NCBI RefSeq assembly: GCF_000156335.1
Contig: NZ_DS999215.1
Location: forward strand, 199,981-259,980
Direction: 5' to 3'
Source of the DNA: Roseobacter sp. GAI101
GTDB taxonomy: Bacteria; Pseudomonadota; Alphaproteobacteria; Rhodobacterales; Rhodobacteraceae
Length of the DNA stretch: 60,000 nt
The translations under genes were made by a program, and so were the position numbers. The notes below the pieces were generated by a model. That model was given only the letters and a program-made list of their open reading frames with translations. It ran no database searches and was not told where the DNA came from. Below are positions 58,273 to 60,000 of the stretch, in pieces (position 1 is the stretch's first letter; every line of letters starts with the position of its first letter).

Positions 58273-60000
<1,728 letters not shown>

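Overview
The window reads as chromosomal DNA of a marine Rhodobacterales (Roseobacter-group) alphaproteobacterium. This rests on the style of the genes: TAXI-type TRAP uptake genes, an SBP56/MtoX methanethiol oxidase, PaoABC-like molybdenum hydroxylase genes, ExoY-type exopolysaccharide genes, candidate CtrA boxes (TTAAC-N6-TTAAC), and a B12 riboswitch ahead of nrdHIEF. No 16S rRNA is present, so the genus is not fixed.

Layout. 1-1790: the start of a sulfotransferase and a divergent GT4 glycosyltransferase. 1791-4262: a mobile-element scar with an IS3-family tail, a frameshifted strawberry-notch-like helicase fragment, and a 1586-bp IS3-family element whose orfB carries two 43-nt palindromic inserts. 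4342-10348: a linear beta-glucan locus (GH8 glucanase, HlyD-like protein and BgsA/BcsA-like synthase on +; HAMP sensor and small beta-barrel on -). 10484-11462: an IS6-like remnant and a DUF1045 2H phosphoesterase. 11553-20232: exopolysaccharide genes (BY-kinase, Wzz-like protein, ExoY, GT2, NodZ-like fucosyltransferase, Wza-like exporter, frameshifted beta-barrel, GT4), with CtrA-like boxes in both divergent promoter regions. 20668-24722: a B12-riboswitch-controlled class Ib ribonucleotide reductase operon, with nrdE apparently frameshifted twice.

24929-30076: an exported protein of unknown function, an MtoX/SBP56 gene, a six-helix membrane protein with a textbook terminator inside its first codons, and a CPA2 antiporter. 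30554-43902: two convergent operons holding three B12-binding radical SAM enzymes, two methyltransferases, a nucleotidyltransferase, a 55-aa small protein, three GT4 enzymes, an ABC exporter and a sulfotransferase. This is the least characterised system here, probably making and exporting an unusually modified glycan or glycolipid. 44419-46178: extensin-like and L,D-transpeptidase envelope genes. 46274-49967: a PaoABC-like molybdenum hydroxylase. 50276-51922: an MscS channel. 52115-57604: a TAXI-TRAP transporter with a split AtuA/DUF1446 pair and a divergent LysR regulator. 57966-60000: 5S rRNA and the 3' part of 23S rRNA on the minus strand, the 23S containing a long-stem insertion at helix 45.

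Two themes recur. The first is surface glycans: at least three loci (beta-glucan, ExoY-type exopolysaccharide, radical SAM cluster), some possibly under cell-cycle CtrA control. The second is cobalamin: a riboswitch on a B12-independent reductase and three B12-binding radical SAM proteins. All four apparent frameshifts behave as one extra base, each in or next to a short homopolymer run, so sequencing error must be weighed against real decay. Gene starts were chosen from Shine-Dalgarno sequences, ATGA overlaps and signal peptides. Family assignments are from recognition of motifs, not database searches.
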